64,000 nucleotides of DNA from Pseudomonadota bacterium (GCA_029776255.1 JAKOTN010000031.1:50795-114794); one strand, 5' to 3'. Counted from the first letter of the stretch, positions 1 to 9,455 are shown. The notes: generated from the letters alone by a model not told the origin. Made by a program: numbers and translations.

Positions 1-122
1 GTACCGGCACCACAGGAGCCTTCGCCTCGATCAAAGCGCCGCACGGCTTGCCGGGACCCGTACAATCGACGCTGGCGCATCGCATGCGGTGCGGCCGACC
101 AGCCTGATGACCGGGGGAGCGC

Positions 123-1538
123 ATGAACGGGGGCAATTCGAATTTGATCGAGAGGATCAAGGACATCGTCGGCGCCGACAACGTGTTGACCGGCGACGAG
201 GCCATGGCCCCTCATCTGGGCGATTGGCGTGGCCGTTATCGCGGCGCGGCGCGTTGCGTGGTCCGCCCGGCGAGCACGGCGGCGGTGGCGGCGGTGGTGC
301 GCGAATGCGCCGCCGCCGCCGCGCCGATCGTGCCACAGGGCGGCAACACCAGTCTGTGCGGCGCCGCGACGCCGTCGCCGGCCGGCGACGCGGTGATCGT
401 CGATCTTTGCCGGCTCAATCGCGTGCGATCGATCGACCCGGCCAACAACACGGCCATCGTCGAGGCCGGCTGCGTCCTGCACGTGTTGCACGAGGCGGCC
501 GCCCAGGCCGGACGCTTGTTTCCCCTCTCCCTGGCCGCCGAAGGCAGCTGCCAGATCGGCGGCAATCTGTCGACCAATGCCGGCGGCGTGCAAGTCCTGC
601 GTTATGGCAATTGCCGGGAATTGACGCTCGGCCTGGAAGTGGTGCTCGCCAGCGGCGAAATTTGGGACGGTCTGCGCGTCTTGCGCAAGGACAATACCGG
701 CTACGACCTCAAACAGCTGTTCATTGGCGCCGAGGGAACGCTGGGAATCATCACCGCCGCCGCGTTCAAGCTATTTCCCTTGCCCCGCGATACCGCCACC
801 GCCTGGTTGGCGATCGACTCGCCGGCAACCGCCGTGCGCCTGCTCGCCGATTTGCAGACGCGATTCGGGGCCGCGCTGACGGCCTGCGAACTGGTGTCCG
901 ACCTTGCGCTGGCCTTGGTCCGGCGACACATTCCCGGCGTGCAGGCGACGGTTCCGGCCAGTCCGTGGCATCTGTTGATCGAATTGTCCGGCGGCGGCGA
1001 GGACGGCGATCTGCGCGCGGCGCTGGCGGCGTTTCTCGCCCCGGCGCTCGAAAGCGACGACATCGGCGACGCCGTGCTGGCGCAGAGCACCGAACAGGCG
1101 CGGCGTTTGTGGGCCTTGCGCGAAAATATCGGCGCGGCGGAAAAGTGCGAAGGCTTGAGCATCAAGCACGACATTGCGGTGCCGATCTCGCGCCTCGCCG
1201 AGTTCCTCGAACGCGCCGACCGTTTGTTGCACGCGCGTTTTCCAGACATTCGGATCGTCGCTTTCGGGCATATCGGCGACGGAAACCTGCATTACAACCA
1301 GTCGAAATCGACCGCCGCCGACAGCGCGGCTTTTCTCGCCTCGCAGCCGGACGTCGACCGTCTCGTCCACGACCTGGTCCACGAACTCGGTGGCAGCATC
1401 AGCGCCGAGCATGGCATCGGCCAGTTGAAGCGACAGGAATTGCGGCGCTACAAAAGCCCGGTCGAGATCGAAACCATGCGCGCGATCAAGCGCGTGCTCG
1501 ATCCGCTGGGCTTGATGAATCCCGGCAAGGTACTGTGA
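123..1538 (+). CDS. FAD-binding D-2-hydroxyacid dehydrogenase (GlcD/D2HGDH-like)
   Basis: A 471-residue FAD-linked oxidoreductase of the vanillyl-alcohol-oxidase fold, similar in layout to glycolate oxidase GlcD and D-2-hydroxyglutarate dehydrogenases. The N-terminal FAD domain carries the PQGGNTS motif near residue 75 and a GG-NLSTNAGG segment near 145. The C-terminal cap has the metal/substrate motif GHIGDGNLH near residue 380 and the closing SAEHGIG segment near 425. It should oxidise a D-2-hydroxyacid to the 2-oxoacid and pass electrons to a flavoprotein or quinone; the substrate cannot be read from sequence. The ATG follows a GGGGGAGC ribosome site. It stands alone, convergent with hslO. 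Confidence 0.88.
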   Translation: MNGGNSNLIERIKDIVGADNVLTGDEAMAPHLGDWRGRYRGAARCVVRPASTAAVAAVVRECAAAAAPIVPQGGNTSLCGAATPSPAGDAVIVDLCRLNRVRSIDPANNTAIVEAGCVLHVLHEAAAQAGRLFPLSLAAEGSCQIGGNLSTNAGGVQVLRYGNCRELTLGLEVVLASGEIWDGLRVLRKDNTGYDLKQLFIGAEGTLGIITAAAFKLFPLPRDTATAWLAIDSPATAVRLLADLQTRFGAALTACELVSDLALALVRRHIPGVQATVPASPWHLLIELSGGGEDGDLRAALAAFLAPALESDDIGDAVLAQSTEQARRLWALRENIGAAEKCEGLSIKHDIAVPISRLAEFLERADRLLHARFPDIRIVAFGHIGDGNLHYNQSKSTAADSAAFLASQPDVDRLVHDLVHELGGSISAEHGIGQLKRQELRRYKSPVEIETMRAIKRVLDPLGLMNPGKVL

Positions 1539-1564
1539 AAGCGCCGGCGGTCGCCGTCACGCGG

Positions 1565-2443
1565 TTAATGAAGCGTCGGCGGCGTGCTTGGCGCGGTGTC
1601 GGCGAACAGTTCCTGAATGGCCAGCGCGTCGAAGCGATAATCGCGATTGCAAATGTCGTCCTTGATCACGATCTCGCCGCGTTCGCGCAAGGCGGCATAA
1701 ACTTCATCGCGTCCGAGCGAACGCAGCAGGGCGCGCACTTTTTCCCAGTCCTCCGGGCAGTTGTAGGCCACCGGCCGTGCCGGAAAGAGCCGCGTGGTTT
1801 CGTCGCGAAACAGGCGCCGCAACAGCGTTTCCGCCGGCAGGGCGAGCAGTTCCGCCGCCGTGACCGTGGCGGCCAGCGCCTCGATGCGCGCCCAGCCGTC
1901 GGCGTCGCGCCGATCGGCGTTCGGCAGTTTTTGCAGGAACAGCCCCGCCGCGCCCGCCGGTGAGGCGGCCAGAAAAAAGCGGGCCGGCTGTTGATCCGAT
2001 TGTCGAAAGTAGTGCTCGAAGATTTCAGCGATGCTGTCACCGTCGAGCGGCACGATGCTTTGGTAAGGCTCGCGCATCGACGGCATGTCCAGCGACATCA
2101 GCAGTTGCCCCTGGCCGAGCAAGGCTCGCGCCGACCCCTCGCCGGGGTCTTGTTCACAGCGGGCCATGCCGCGAATCCGCAATCGCTCGTCGCAGTCGAT
2201 GACCAGCAGCGACACGGCGCCGTCGCCGCGCAACTGGATCGTCAGGCGCCCCGGCTGTTTGAGCTTGCCGCCAAGCAACAGGGTGGTGGCGGTCATTTCG
2301 CCGAGCACGCCGACGACGGCCGGCGGATAGTCGCGACCGGCGAGCATCGTCTGCCACACCGGCCCGAGTCGGACGACGGCACCGCCGATGTCCAGGTCGT
2401 CAAGCAAAAAACGGTTGACGCGGTCTTCGCAGTCTTCGCTCAT
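1565..2443 (-). CDS. hslO: Hsp33-type redox chaperone with incomplete zinc centre
   Basis: A 292-residue Hsp33 family protein, the usual length. Hsp33 is a cytosolic holdase activated by oxidation through a C-terminal zinc centre of four cysteines (CxC and CxxC). Here the fold is intact (GEMTAT near residue 50, the EHYF-QSDQ segment, the SLGRDEV linker), but only C229 and C265 remain. The partners expected at 231 and 262 are Glu and Asp. The start at 2443 is fixed by a 4-base ATGA overlap with the upstream ArsC-like gene; a longer reading upstream is spurious. It is the last gene of the nadA operon. Whether it still responds to oxidation is doubtful. Confidence 0.9.
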   Translation of the reverse strand: MSEDCEDRVNRFLLDDLDIGGAVVRLGPVWQTMLAGRDYPPAVVGVLGEMTATTLLLGGKLKQPGRLTIQLRGDGAVSLLVIDCDERLRIRGMARCEQDPGEGSARALLGQGQLLMSLDMPSMREPYQSIVPLDGDSIAEIFEHYFRQSDQQPARFFLAASPAGAAGLFLQKLPNADRRDADGWARIEALAATVTAAELLALPAETLLRRLFRDETTRLFPARPVAYNCPEDWEKVRALLRSLGRDEVYAALRERGEIVIKDDICNRDYRFDALAIQELFADTAPSTPPTLH

Positions 2444-2823
2444 TTCCCGGTCCCGCCGAATGCCAGCGCATAGCGCTCCGGATCGAAACCGACCAGCAAG
2501 AGATCGTCGCCACCGTCGATCACCGGGCGCCGGATCAGCGTCGGATGACAAGCCAGCAAACGCAGTGCCTTGTTTTCGTCGATGTCGGCACGCGCCGCCT
2601 CGTCGAGCCCGCGCCACGTCGTGCCGCGGGTGTTGAGCAGGTTTCGCCAGCCAAGGCGACGGCTCCAGTCGGCCAGTTGCTCCTCGCTCGGCGCGGCTTT
2701 GCGATAGTCGACGAACTCATAAGCGACACCGTTCGCCGTCAGCCAGGCGAAGGCTTTTTTCATGCTGTCGCAGTTTCTGATGCCGTACATCCGGCAGGCG
2801 GCGGGCAATGAAGAGTTGCTCAT
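2440..2823 (-). CDS. ArsC/Spx-family reductase (YffB-like)
   Basis: A 127-residue protein of the ArsC/Spx thioredoxin-fold family. It shows the signature MYGIRNCDSMKKA at residues 12-24 with a single catalytic-type cysteine (no CxxC), an NTRGTTWR segment and the HPTLIRRP loop that in ArsC binds the oxyanion. It most resembles E. coli YffB, whose physiological substrate is unsettled, so true arsenate reductase activity should not be assumed. The ATG at 2823 is 13 bases from the nadA stop; an internal ATG at residue 12 is an alternative. The stop overlaps the hslO start. Confidence 0.82.
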   Translation of the reverse strand: MSNSSLPAACRMYGIRNCDSMKKAFAWLTANGVAYEFVDYRKAAPSEEQLADWSRRLGWRNLLNTRGTTWRGLDEAARADIDENKALRLLACHPTLIRRPVIDGGDDLLLVGFDPERYALAFGGTGK

Positions 2824-2836
2824 CGACTCTTCGCGC

Positions 2837-3934
2837 TCACGAAACCGCCAGCATGCGGTCGAGCGCCAGCCGGGCTAATTCGGCTTCATGCGCGGGCACC
2901 ACGATCCGGTTCACCACCTGGCCTTCGGCCAGATTCTCCAAGGTCCAGGCCAGATGTTGCGGATCGATGCGCTGCATGGTCGAGCACATGCATACCGTCG
3001 GCGCCATGAACTGGACAATCTTGCCTTCGTGCCGGACTTCTTCCGCCAAGCGGTTGACCAGATTCAACTCGGTGCCCACCAGCCAGCGGGTGTTCGGCGC
3101 CGCCTCCTTGATCGTTCTGACGATGTGTTCGGTCGACCCGACGAAGTCCGACTGCTTGCAGACCTCGAAGCTGCATTCCGGGTGGGCGATGACCAGTCCG
3201 TCCGGATACTGGTTGCGGAAACGCAGGATATGCGCCGGCTGGAACATCTGATGAACCGAGCAATGCCCTTTCCATAACAGCAGCTTCGCGCGCTGGATCT
3301 GCTCGGCGGTCAGCCCCCCCATTTCAAGATCGGGGTCCCAGACCATCATTTCATCGAGCCCGATGCCCATTTGCGCGCCGGTCCAGCGCCCGAGATGCTG
3401 GTCGGGGAAGAACAGTATTTTTTCCCGGCGTGCGAAAGCCCAGTTGGCGATGGTGCCGGCGTTCGAGGAGGTGCAGACGATGCCGCCGTGCGCGCCGCAG
3501 AAGGCTTTGAGATCGGCGGCGGAATTGATGTAGGTCACCGGCGTGACCTGTCGGTCGACATCCAACACCTCGGCGAGCTCGCGCCAGCAGCGTTCGACCT
3601 TGGCCAGATTGGCCATGTCGGCCATCGAACAGCCGGCCGCCAGATCGGGAAGAATGGCGATCTGCGCCGGCTTCGACATGATGTCGGCCACTTCCGCCAT
3701 GAAGTGGACACCGCAAAAGACGATGTAGCGGGCGTCGGTCCGCGAGGCCAGCCGCGAGAGCTTCAGCGAATCACCGGTGAGGTCGGCGTACTGATAAACA
3801 TCGGCGCGCTGATAGTGATGGCACAGCAGGACGGCCTCCGTTCCCAGGCGCGCCCGGGCGGCGCGGATGCGCCGATGGCAGGCGTCGTCCTGCAAGTGAT
3901 TGAAATTGTCGAAGTTGATCGTCGCGGTTTGCAT
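2837..3934 (-). CDS. nadA: Quinolinate synthase
   Basis: A 365-residue NadA, which condenses iminoaspartate with dihydroxyacetone phosphate to quinolinate in de novo NAD synthesis, using a [4Fe-4S] cluster. Visible family marks are CHHYQ near residue 40, LAAGCSMAD near 100, WKGHCSVHQMF near 245, HPECSFEVC and the final PTVCMCSTM. These supply the three cluster cysteines and substrate-binding residues. The ATG at 3934 begins at MQTATINF; a longer upstream reading overlaps the rhodanese and is rejected. It heads the nadA, ArsC-like, hslO transcription unit. No nadB or nadC is present nearby. Confidence 0.96.
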   Translation of the reverse strand: MQTATINFDNFNHLQDDACHRRIRAARARLGTEAVLLCHHYQRADVYQYADLTGDSLKLSRLASRTDARYIVFCGVHFMAEVADIMSKPAQIAILPDLAAGCSMADMANLAKVERCWRELAEVLDVDRQVTPVTYINSAADLKAFCGAHGGIVCTSSNAGTIANWAFARREKILFFPDQHLGRWTGAQMGIGLDEMMVWDPDLEMGGLTAEQIQRAKLLLWKGHCSVHQMFQPAHILRFRNQYPDGLVIAHPECSFEVCKQSDFVGSTEHIVRTIKEAAPNTRWLVGTELNLVNRLAEEVRHEGKIVQFMAPTVCMCSTMQRIDPQHLAWTLENLAEGQVVNRIVVPAHEAELARLALDRMLAVS

Positions 3935-3995
3935 GATGTGTTTATGGAGTCGAAACAGGTGAAGAAATGCCAGACCGGGCGGGCGGCGGAAAAGT

Positions 3996-4445
3996 TCAGC
4001 TTTGCCACGGCAGTCCGGCGAGCCGCCAGCCGCCAACCTTGCCGCGCTGGCCTTCGGCGTCCTTGTCGCCCTCGAAACCTTCCAGCACGTTGTAGCAAGT
4101 CATTTGCAAGTTCTCGTTGACCGCCGTGGCCGCATGGTGGGAACGGACGCCGCTGCGGCAGATCGCGAGCAGCAAGGCCTCCCGGTCCACCTGCTGCTTG
4201 AGTTGCGCCAAGAAGTGCGCGTTCGGCTTGTTCCCCGGATAGCTCAGCCATTCAATTTCGACCGCGCCCGGGATGCGTCCCACCCAATCCCATTCCGCGC
4301 GCGTGCGAACATCGAGCAGCCGGGCGCCGGGCGCCAGGCGCCACACCTTGAACGCCTCCTGAGGCGTCAGCGCACCAGCGTAAGGAAGGCCCAGTTCACG
4401 CCCGCGCTCCTGGGCAAGTTGCAGTAGATCGGTCAGTTTTCCCAT
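3996..4445 (-). CDS. Rhodanese-domain sulfurtransferase
   Basis: A 149-residue single-domain rhodanese. The active-site loop is CRSGVRS with the nucleophile C96; the substrate-entry segment reads DVRTRAEWDWVGRIPGA near residue 45. The N-terminal 30 residues are a helical extension without signal peptide, so a cytosolic location is expected. The start at MGKLTDLLQ avoids extending into the glnA control region. It lies 61 bases upstream of nadA on the same strand and may be cotranscribed with it. The sulfur acceptor is unknown. Confidence 0.85.
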   Translation of the reverse strand: MGKLTDLLQLAQERGRELGLPYAGALTPQEAFKVWRLAPGARLLDVRTRAEWDWVGRIPGAVEIEWLSYPGNKPNAHFLAQLKQQVDREALLLAICRSGVRSHHAATAVNENLQMTCYNVLEGFEGDKDAEGQRGKVGGWRLAGLPWQS

Positions 4446-4535
4446 GGCGATCGCTGGCTGGCATCGAGTGACGAATGAAGGGCGGACAGTATAAATCAGT
4501 TGCTGATTCGGCTGCGTCCCGACATTCGCACGCAG

Positions 4536-4552
4536 CGCACCAAAATAGTGCA
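4536..4552 (+). promoter_or_regulatory. NtrC binding site upstream of glnA (site 1)
   Basis: CGCACCA-AAA-TAGTGCA is a near-perfect match to the 17-bp NtrC dyad (TGCACCA-N3-TGGTGCA). Its centre lies about 127 bases before the expected start of the sigma54 transcript, the normal enhancer range. Confidence 0.75.
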
Positions 4553-4578
4553 AACCAGAATTGGACGCCCTCATTCGG

Positions 4579-4595
4579 TGCATGTAAAAAGCGCA
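4579..4595 (+). promoter_or_regulatory. Weaker second NtrC-like site upstream of glnA
   Basis: TGCATGT-AAA-AAGCGCA keeps the outer TGCA/GCGCA arms of the NtrC dyad but has a poor centre. It is 43 bp from the strong site, about four helical turns, which fits cooperative binding of NtrC dimers. Confidence 0.45.
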
Positions 4596-4643
4596 CGAAT
4601 GCGGTTAACCCTTGTGGCACAATAAAAAGCTCGCAGGTGTGGA

Positions 4644-4660
4644 TTGGCATGTTTTCTGCT
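4644..4660 (+). promoter_or_regulatory. Sigma54 (-24/-12) promoter of glnA
   Basis: TTGGCATG-TTTT-CTGCT matches the RpoN consensus TGGCAYR-N4-YTGCW, with the invariant GG and GC separated by exactly 10 bp. Transcription should begin near 4671, 56 bases before the glnA start. The GG/GC pair at 4617-4630 has an 11-bp spacing and is a poorer candidate. Confidence 0.78.
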
Positions 4661-4726
4661 TTTACCCCCGGCACGCTTATTTTCTCTGTCGCCGGCCTGC
4701 CCGGCACCCGTTCAGGAGACTTTGCA

Positions 4727-6142
4727 ATGGCAAGCCCGCAAGATGTAATCAAGATGGTCAAGGAAAACGAAGCGAAATTCGTTGACTTCCGCTTCACGGA
4801 TACTCGTGGCAAGGAGCAGCACGTCACGGTGCCGATCAGTGCTTTCGACGAAGACAAATTCGAGAACGGCCACGCGTTCGATGGCTCGTCGATTGCCGGC
4901 TGGAAGGGAATCCAGGCCTCCGACATGCAGTTGATGCCCGATCCGAGCACGGCCTACATCGATCCTTTCTTTGACGAAACCACGGTGGTCCTGACTTGCG
5001 ACGTTGTCGATCCCGCCGATGGCCGCGGCTACGACCGCGACCCGCGTTCGATCGCCAAGCGTGCCGAAGCCTATCTGAAATCCTGCGGCATTGGCGATAC
5101 CGCGTACTTCGGTCCCGAACCGGAATTCTTCATCTTCGACTCGGTGGCCTGGAGCGTGGATATGTCCGGCTGCAGCCTGAAAATCTACTCGCAGGAAGCG
5201 GCCTGGACCAACGGCGAAAAATCCGAGGGTGAAGGCGGCACCGGTCACCGTCCGGGTGTCAAGGGGGGGTATTTCCCGGTTCCGCCGGTCGATAGCCTGC
5301 ACGACATCCGCTCGGCGATGGTTTTGACGCTCGAATCGATCGGCGTTCCCGTCGAAGTGCATCACCACGAAGTCGCCACCGCCGGACAATGCGAAATCGG
5401 CACCCTGTTCAGCACGCTGGTCAAGCGCGCCGACTGGACGCAGATCCTCAAATACGTGGTGCACAATGTCGCGCATCAATACGGCAAAACCGTGACCTTC
5501 ATGCCCAAGCCCATCGTCGGCGACAACGGTTCCGGCATGCACGTGCATCAGTCGATCTGGAAGGACGGTAAGAACCTGTTCGCCGGCAACGGCTACGCCG
5601 GCCTGTCGGAACTGGCCCTGTTCTACATCGGCGGCATCATCAAGCACGCCAAGGCACTGAATGCAATCACCAATCCGGGCACCAACTCCTACAAGCGTCT
5701 GGTGCCGCATTACGAAGCGCCGGTGAAGCTGGCTTACTCGGCCAAGAACCGCTCCGCTTCGATCCGCGTGCCGCACGTCGCTTCCGACAAGGGACGTCGC
5801 ATCGAAACCCGTTTCCCGGATCCGATCGCCAACCCTTATCTGTGCTTCTCGGCGCTGCTGATGGCTGGCCTCGACGGCATCGTCAACAAGATTCACCCCG
5901 GCGATCCCGCCGACAAGAACCTTTACGACCTGCCGCCGGAAGAAGACGCCAAGATTCCGACCGTTTGCGCCAGCCTTGAGGAAGCACTGGCCGCGCTCGA
6001 CAAGGATCGCGAGTTCCTGACCCGCGGTGGCGTGTTCTCCGACGACTGGATCGACGCCTATCTGGATCTGAAGATGGACGAAGTCAACAAGGTCCGCATG
6101 ACCACCCACCCGGTTGAGTTCGACCTCTACTACAGTTGCTAG
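4727..6142 (+). CDS. glnA: Glutamine synthetase type I
   Basis: A 471-residue GSI-beta enzyme, the standard length, which makes glutamine from glutamate, ammonia and ATP as a dodecamer. Family marks are DGSSIAGW near residue 50, the [14 protein letters not shown] metal/ammonia segment, the [15 protein letters not shown]-site segment, and NLYDLPPEE with Y400 as the adenylylation tyrosine. The ATG at 4727 follows a CAGGAG site. The gene has a sigma54 promoter with NtrC dyads upstream and its own terminator downstream, so it is transcribed separately from glnL-glnG. It is the nitrogen-assimilation target of the two-component system that follows. Confidence 0.98.
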   Translation: MASPQDVIKMVKENEAKFVDFRFTDTRGKEQHVTVPISAFDEDKFENGHAFDGSSIAGWKGIQASDMQLMPDPSTAYIDPFFDETTVVLTCDVVDPADGRGYDRDPRSIAKRAEAYLKSCGIGDTAYFGPEPEFFIFDSVAWSVDMSGCSLKIYSQEAAWTNGEKSEGEGGTGHRPGVKGGYFPVPPVDSLHDIRSAMVLTLESIGVPVEVHHHEVATAGQCEIGTLFSTLVKRADWTQILKYVVHNVAHQYGKTVTFMPKPIVGDNGSGMHVHQSIWKDGKNLFAGNGYAGLSELALFYIGGIIKHAKALNAITNPGTNSYKRLVPHYEAPVKLAYSAKNRSASIRVPHVASDKGRRIETRFPDPIANPYLCFSALLMAGLDGIVNKIHPGDPADKNLYDLPPEEDAKIPTVCASLEEALAALDKDREFLTRGGVFSDDWIDAYLDLKMDEVNKVRMTTHPVEFDLYYSC

Positions 6143-6160
6143 GACACCGCCGAGTAACGA

Positions 6161-6187
6161 AGGACGGGCTTGCCCGTCCTTTTTTTG
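6161..6187 (+). terminator. Intrinsic terminator of glnA
   Basis: AGGACGGG-CTTG-CCCGTCCT forms a perfect 8-bp stem followed by seven T residues, 18 bases after the glnA stop. Confidence 0.9.
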
Positions 6188-6315
6188 TCTACCGGTAGCC
6201 GGCTCGCCGCGTTAGTATTGCTTTACCTCATCCACTCCACGGCGGGCCTGATTCTGGATGACGAAGGCTGGAAGCTCACTCTCCGGTCGGGCGGCAATAG
6301 AGGAATGCGACAACG

Positions 6316-6804
6316 ATGAAGCGGCAAGACCTATGGTTTGCAATGGCCCTGCTGTCACTGACGGCCCAGGCACAGGACATCTATAAATGTGCCGATTCGG
6401 ACGGGCATGTCACGTATTCGAATTTGCCCAGCAAAACATGCAAGAAAATTTTTCTCGATCCGGTGAATGTCGCGCCAAGCGCCAAGGCGGCGCCCAAGGC
6501 CGCCTCGGCCGCCACCTCGACACCCGCCAGTTTTCCGAAGGTTGACGGACAAACGCAGAAATCCCGTGACGGCGATCGGCGGCGGATTCTGGAAGGTGAA
6601 TTGGCGGCGGAACAAAAGAATGTCGAGCAGGCCAAAAAAGAGTTGGCCGAACAAGAAACACTGGTATTGCCGAGCGAGCGCATGCAGGGCGGCGGCATCA
6701 GCGGCGGCAAGGTTCAAGAGCGTGTTCAGCAATACCGGGACAAGGTCGCCATTCATCAGCGCAATGTCGAGGCGATCCAGAAGGAAATGTCCAATCTGCG
6801 CTGA
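6316..6804 (+). CDS. DUF4124-domain secreted protein
   Basis: A 162-residue exported protein. A short signal peptide ends near AQA at residue 19, directly followed by the DUF4124 motif IYKC-DSDGHVTYSNLPSKTCKK, which holds two cysteines likely to form a disulfide in the periplasm. An Ala/Pro linker (residues 55-75) leads to a charged coiled coil (about 85-160). DUF4124 proteins have no assigned biochemical role. The position between glnA and glnL is one I associate with related betaproteobacteria, but nothing in the sequence ties it to nitrogen control. Confidence 0.75.
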   Translation: MKRQDLWFAMALLSLTAQAQDIYKCADSDGHVTYSNLPSKTCKKIFLDPVNVAPSAKAAPKAASAATSTPASFPKVDGQTQKSRDGDRRRILEGELAAEQKNVEQAKKELAEQETLVLPSERMQGGGISGGKVQERVQQYRDKVAIHQRNVEAIQKEMSNLR

Positions 6805-6851
6805 GCCGCCTGACGCAGCGCTCGTGACGGCCTTCGGGACCCGTGCCGCCA

Positions 6852-7925
6852 ATGACTGAAAACCAGGCCAATCCCTTTGGCGGACTCGATCTTCTCTCGT
6901 CGGCGGTGGTCTTGCTCGATGACAAGCTGATCATCCGTTACATGAACGCCGCCGCCGAAAACCTGCTGGCGATCAGCAGCCGGGTTTTCGCGGGCTGCCC
7001 GCTCGACCGCCTGATGGAGTGCCCGCCGCGCTTGTTGAACGCGCTCAACGGCGCGCTCGATCATGGCTGGGTTTACTCCGGTCAAAACATCGAGTTGCGC
7101 CTGGCCGCCGGCGAAACCTTGCAACTCAATTGCGTGGTCAATCCCATCGACACACAGGAAGCTCGCCTGCTGGTCGAATTATGGCCAATCGACCAGCAGA
7201 TAAAGGCCAGCCGCGAAGAGCGCCTGATCGAGCAACAACATGCCAGTCGCGAACTGATCCGTAATCTCGTGCATGAAATCAAGAATCCACTCGGCGGCAT
7301 TCGCGGCGCCGCGCAGTTGCTTGAACACGAACTGAACAACCCCGGTTTGCGCGAATACACGCAGGTGATCATCAAGGAAGCCGACCGTTTGCAGGATTTG
7401 ATGCGGCGTTTGTTGTCGCCGCATCGCCCGATGCAGCCCGGCCCGGTCAATATTCACGAAATTCTCGAACGCGTGCGCAGCCTGCTGACGGCGGAATTTC
7501 CGACCATTCTTCGCGTTCATCGCGACTACGACACCAGTTTGCCCGACTTGATCGGCGACCGCGAACAACTGATTCAGGTGTTCCTGAATATCGCCCGTAA
7601 CGCCGCGCAAGCGATCGGCGGCCAGAGCGACGGCCATTTTGTCGGGCAAGGACGGATCGTCCTACGCACCCGCGTCAGCCGGCAGACGACTCTGTGCAAA
7701 CGTCGCCATCGCCTGGCCCTGGAAGTGCAAGTCAGCGACGACGGTCCCGGCGTTCCCGCGGACATCCGGGAACGGATGTTTTATCCGCTGGTTTCCGGCC
7801 GTGAGGGCGGGAGCGGCCTCGGTTTGACGTTGGCGCAGAGCTTTGTTCAACAGCACCTGGGAACGATCGAGTGCGATAGCCGACCGGGAGCGACGTGCTT
7901 CACGGTACGACTACCGCTCGGATAA
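6852..7925 (+). CDS. glnL: Nitrogen sensor histidine kinase NtrB
   Basis: A 357-residue cytosolic NtrB. An N-terminal PAS domain (residues 10-110) precedes the H-box HEIKNPLGG with phospho-acceptor H141. The ATPase domain has the N-box NIARNAAQAI, the G1 box SDDGPGVP and the G2 box GGSGLGLTLA. With PII protein it sets NtrC phosphorylation according to glutamine supply. The ATG at 6852 is preferred over an in-frame GTG three codons earlier. It sits 58 bases before glnG, forming the usual kinase-regulator pair, and lacks transmembrane segments as expected. Confidence 0.95.
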   Translation: MTENQANPFGGLDLLSSAVVLLDDKLIIRYMNAAAENLLAISSRVFAGCPLDRLMECPPRLLNALNGALDHGWVYSGQNIELRLAAGETLQLNCVVNPIDTQEARLLVELWPIDQQIKASREERLIEQQHASRELIRNLVHEIKNPLGGIRGAAQLLEHELNNPGLREYTQVIIKEADRLQDLMRRLLSPHRPMQPGPVNIHEILERVRSLLTAEFPTILRVHRDYDTSLPDLIGDREQLIQVFLNIARNAAQAIGGQSDGHFVGQGRIVLRTRVSRQTTLCKRRHRLALEVQVSDDGPGVPADIRERMFYPLVSGREGGSGLGLTLAQSFVQQHLGTIECDSRPGATCFTVRLPLG

Positions 7926-7983
7926 GGAGACTGGCAGATTTCTTGCTTGCCAAGCGGACGTTGCCACGCCATTTGAGAAAGCC

Positions 7984-9417
7984 ATGAAGCCAGTCTGGGT
8001 CGTAGACGACGATCAATCCATCCGCTGGGTCCTCGAAAAAACCTTGTCGCGCGAAAAGATCCCGTTTCAGAGCTTCGCCTCGGCCACCGAAGCGCTGGCC
8101 CATCTCGACGCTGGCGCCGATGCGCCGCAAGTGCTGCTTTCCGATATCCGCATGCCGGGTCCGTCGGGACTGCAACTGCTGCAACTTTTCAAGGAGCGTT
8201 TTCCGACCCTGCCGGTGATCATCATGACCGCCTATTCCGACCTGGAGAGCGCGGTTTCGGCGTTTCAGGGTGGTGCGTTCGAATACCTGCCCAAACCTTT
8301 CGATGTCGATCAGGCGCTGGAATTGATCCGGCGCGCCATCGGCGAAAGCATGCACCAGAACGGTGCGCCCAATGAGATCGGCTTGACACCGGAAATTCTC
8401 GGTCAGGCGCCGGCGATGCAGGAGGTTTTTCGCGCCATCGGGCGGCTGAGTCAATCCAGCGCAACGGTGTTGATCACGGGCGAATCCGGTTCCGGCAAGG
8501 AGTTGGTGGCTCGCGCCGTGCATCGCCACAGTCCGCGTGCCGACAAGCCGTTCATCGCCATCAACACGGCGGCGATTCCTCGCGATTTGCTGGAATCCGA
8601 ACTGTTCGGCCATGAACGCGGTGCGTTCACCGGTGCCGCCACGCAACGTCAAGGTCGTTTCGAGCAGGCCGAAGGCGGCACGCTTTTTCTTGATGAGATC
8701 GGCGATATGCCGGCGGAAATGCAAACGCGACTGCTGCGCGTGCTTTCGGATGGCCACTACTACCGCGTTGGCGGCCATTCGCCGCTGAGAACGCGCGTGC
8801 GCATCATCGCCGCCACCCATCAGGATCTCGAGGCCCGCGTCGGGCAAGGGTTGTTTCGCGAAGATCTGTTCCATCGTTTGAACGTCATCCGCGTGCGTCT
8901 GCCCAGCTTGCGCGAGCGGCGGGAGGATATTCCAATCCTGGCGCGCCACTTCCTGCAAAAAAGCGCGAGCGAACTCGCCGTCGAGGGAAAACGCTTTTCC
9001 GAGGCGGCCTTGAAGCATCTCTGCGCGGTCGACTTTCCGGGAAACGTGCGACAACTCGAAAACCTGTGCCACTGGCTGACCGTCATGGCCCCCGGTCAAC
9101 TCGTCGAACTGGCCGACTTGCCGCCTGAATTGCGCGATACGATCCCGACGGCACAGGCCAGCGATTGGGGAAGCGCCCTGGCGCAGGAAGTCGACCGTCT
9201 ATTGACCGGCGAAACCGGTCAGGTACACGAAAAATTGCTGCATGTTTTCGAGCGCGTCCTGATCAATCGGGCGCTGGCACATACCGGCGGGCGCCGGATC
9301 GAGGCGGCACAGGCACTGGGCATCGGCCGCAATACCATTACGCGCAAGATTCAGGAACTCGGGCTGGACAGCGTTGGCGCGGCCGGCGACGATCGCGAGG
9401 TGTCCTCGTCGCGATAA
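7984..9417 (+). CDS. glnG: Nitrogen regulation response regulator NtrC
   Basis: A 477-residue sigma54 activator. The receiver domain carries phospho-acceptor D54 in LLSDIRMPG and conserved K near PKPFD. The AAA+ domain (about 140-380) has Walker A GESGSGKE, the sigma54-contact loop GAFTGA and Walker [13 protein letters not shown] Fis-type helix-turn-helix closes the protein ([17 protein letters not shown]). Phosphorylated NtrC should activate the glnA promoter seen upstream. The ATG at 7984 matches the family N-terminus; a longer frame upstream overlaps glnL. Confidence 0.96.
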   Translation: MKPVWVVDDDQSIRWVLEKTLSREKIPFQSFASATEALAHLDAGADAPQVLLSDIRMPGPSGLQLLQLFKERFPTLPVIIMTAYSDLESAVSAFQGGAFEYLPKPFDVDQALELIRRAIGESMHQNGAPNEIGLTPEILGQAPAMQEVFRAIGRLSQSSATVLITGESGSGKELVARAVHRHSPRADKPFIAINTAAIPRDLLESELFGHERGAFTGAATQRQGRFEQAEGGTLFLDEIGDMPAEMQTRLLRVLSDGHYYRVGGHSPLRTRVRIIAATHQDLEARVGQGLFREDLFHRLNVIRVRLPSLRERREDIPILARHFLQKSASELAVEGKRFSEAALKHLCAVDFPGNVRQLENLCHWLTVMAPGQLVELADLPPELRDTIPTAQASDWGSALAQEVDRLLTGETGQVHEKLLHVFERVLINRALAHTGGRRIEAAQALGIGRNTITRKIQELGLDSVGAAGDDREVSSSR

Positions 9418-9455
9418 TCGGCGATAATGAAGACATTGACCTCGATGAAGCAGCC

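Noticed and set aside
1..122. TACAAT at 61-66 as a promoter for the first gene
   Set aside because: No acceptable -35 element at 16-18 bp spacing; the 122 bases otherwise show no gene or hairpin.
89..1963. 624-codon plus-strand frame over the FAD dehydrogenase
   Set aside because: Arg-rich shadow of the true frame; it crosses from the dehydrogenase into hslO with no domain.
2440..2823. Arsenate reductase as a firm function
   Set aside because: The protein fits the YffB subgroup and there are no ars genes nearby; the family name alone does not show arsenate reduction.
4617..4630. TGGCAC...GC as glnA sigma54 promoter
   Set aside because: GG to GC spacing is 11 bp instead of the required 10; the pair at 4644-4660 has correct spacing.
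4712..6109. 465-codon minus-strand frame opposite glnA
   Set aside because: Antisense shadow of glutamine synthetase; no motif and no ribosome site.
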